Positions 8,871 to 8,966 of a stretch of 8,966 nucleotides of DNA are shown here, piece after piece (position 1 is the stretch's first letter; each line of letters begins with the position of its first letter). The position numbers and the translations under genes are program-made. The notes under the pieces are model-generated. The model searched no databases and had not been told where the DNA came from. It saw only the letters and a list, made by a program, of their open reading frames with translations. The DNA is from an uncultured Lachnospiraceae bacterium. GTDB lineage: Bacteria; Bacillota_A; Clostridia; Lachnospirales; Lachnospiraceae. The stretch spans positions 1 to 8,966 of the forward strand of contig CACZQE010000334.1 of NCBI GenBank assembly GCA_902783205.1, written 5' to 3'.

Positions 8871-8966
8871 GTAAACTCTCCTTCTTGCTCAATGTAAACG
8901 GCCGCAGCCGTATTTATGTCTAATATGTGGAAATTCCGTCCGTCTTCTCCGGATAATATCCGTCAA
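8871..8966 (-). other. Region upstream of ilvN: leader or end of a preceding gene
   Basis: This 96-base edge region contains the ilvN SD, a hairpin (8898-8911: ACGGC-UGCG-GCCGU in the minus-strand RNA, five pairs with a UNCG-type loop), and a near-palindrome, CGGATA-T-TATCCG, at 8950-8962. One minus-strand frame is open from the edge to a TAG at 8920-8922 and reads DGYYPEKTDGISTY, which could be the C-terminus of an upstream gene. It does not look like an IlvB C-terminus. A TTGACG at 8961-8966 has no matching -10 at the right spacing. I cannot decide between leader and coding end. Confidence 0.35.

Overview
All genes in this window lie on the minus strand, so transcription runs from high to low coordinates. 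The window suggests a bacterium of the class Clostridia, most likely a Lachnospiraceae (clostridial cluster XIVa) relative. The reasons are a long type III glutamine synthetase, a dimer-type single-chain glycyl-tRNA synthetase, a presequence-protease-like M16C peptidase next to era and recO, a short class I ketol-acid reductoisomerase, AGGAGG-type ribosome binding sites and moderate GC. This placement is inferred from gene families and order and was not tested by a search.

Layout in the direction of transcription. (1) 8966-7293: ilvN (acetolactate synthase regulatory subunit) then ilvC (ketol-acid reductoisomerase), two genes of branched-chain amino acid synthesis. They are closed by a clear Rho-independent terminator at 7208-7251. 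The 96 bases upstream of ilvN hold no recognisable ilvB. (2) 7194-3293: a new unit starting from an extended -10 promoter, with a 972-residue M16C zinc peptidase, then era (TTG start, 18 bases after the peptidase stop), then recO 25 bases later. (3) 2498-1: after a 102-base gap with a strong sigma-A-type promoter, glyS and then glnN, which runs off the left edge. No terminator is visible between recO and glyS or between glyS and glnN, so read-through from unit 2 into unit 3 is possible.

The genes cover branched-chain amino acid synthesis (ilvN, ilvC), ribosome assembly (era), recombinational repair (recO), peptide degradation (M16C), translation (glyS) and nitrogen assimilation (glnN). The era-recO-glyS order is a familiar Firmicutes core arrangement. 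The peptidase in front and glutamine synthetase behind are the less standard parts.

I see no mobile element, CRISPR array, RNA gene, phage gene or toxin/defence module, and no evidence of an undescribed system. The items worth a second look are regulatory and contextual: a short glyS leader without a T-box, the compact terminator/promoter boundary, the TTG start of era, the ilvC cofactor loop and the unexplained region upstream of ilvN.
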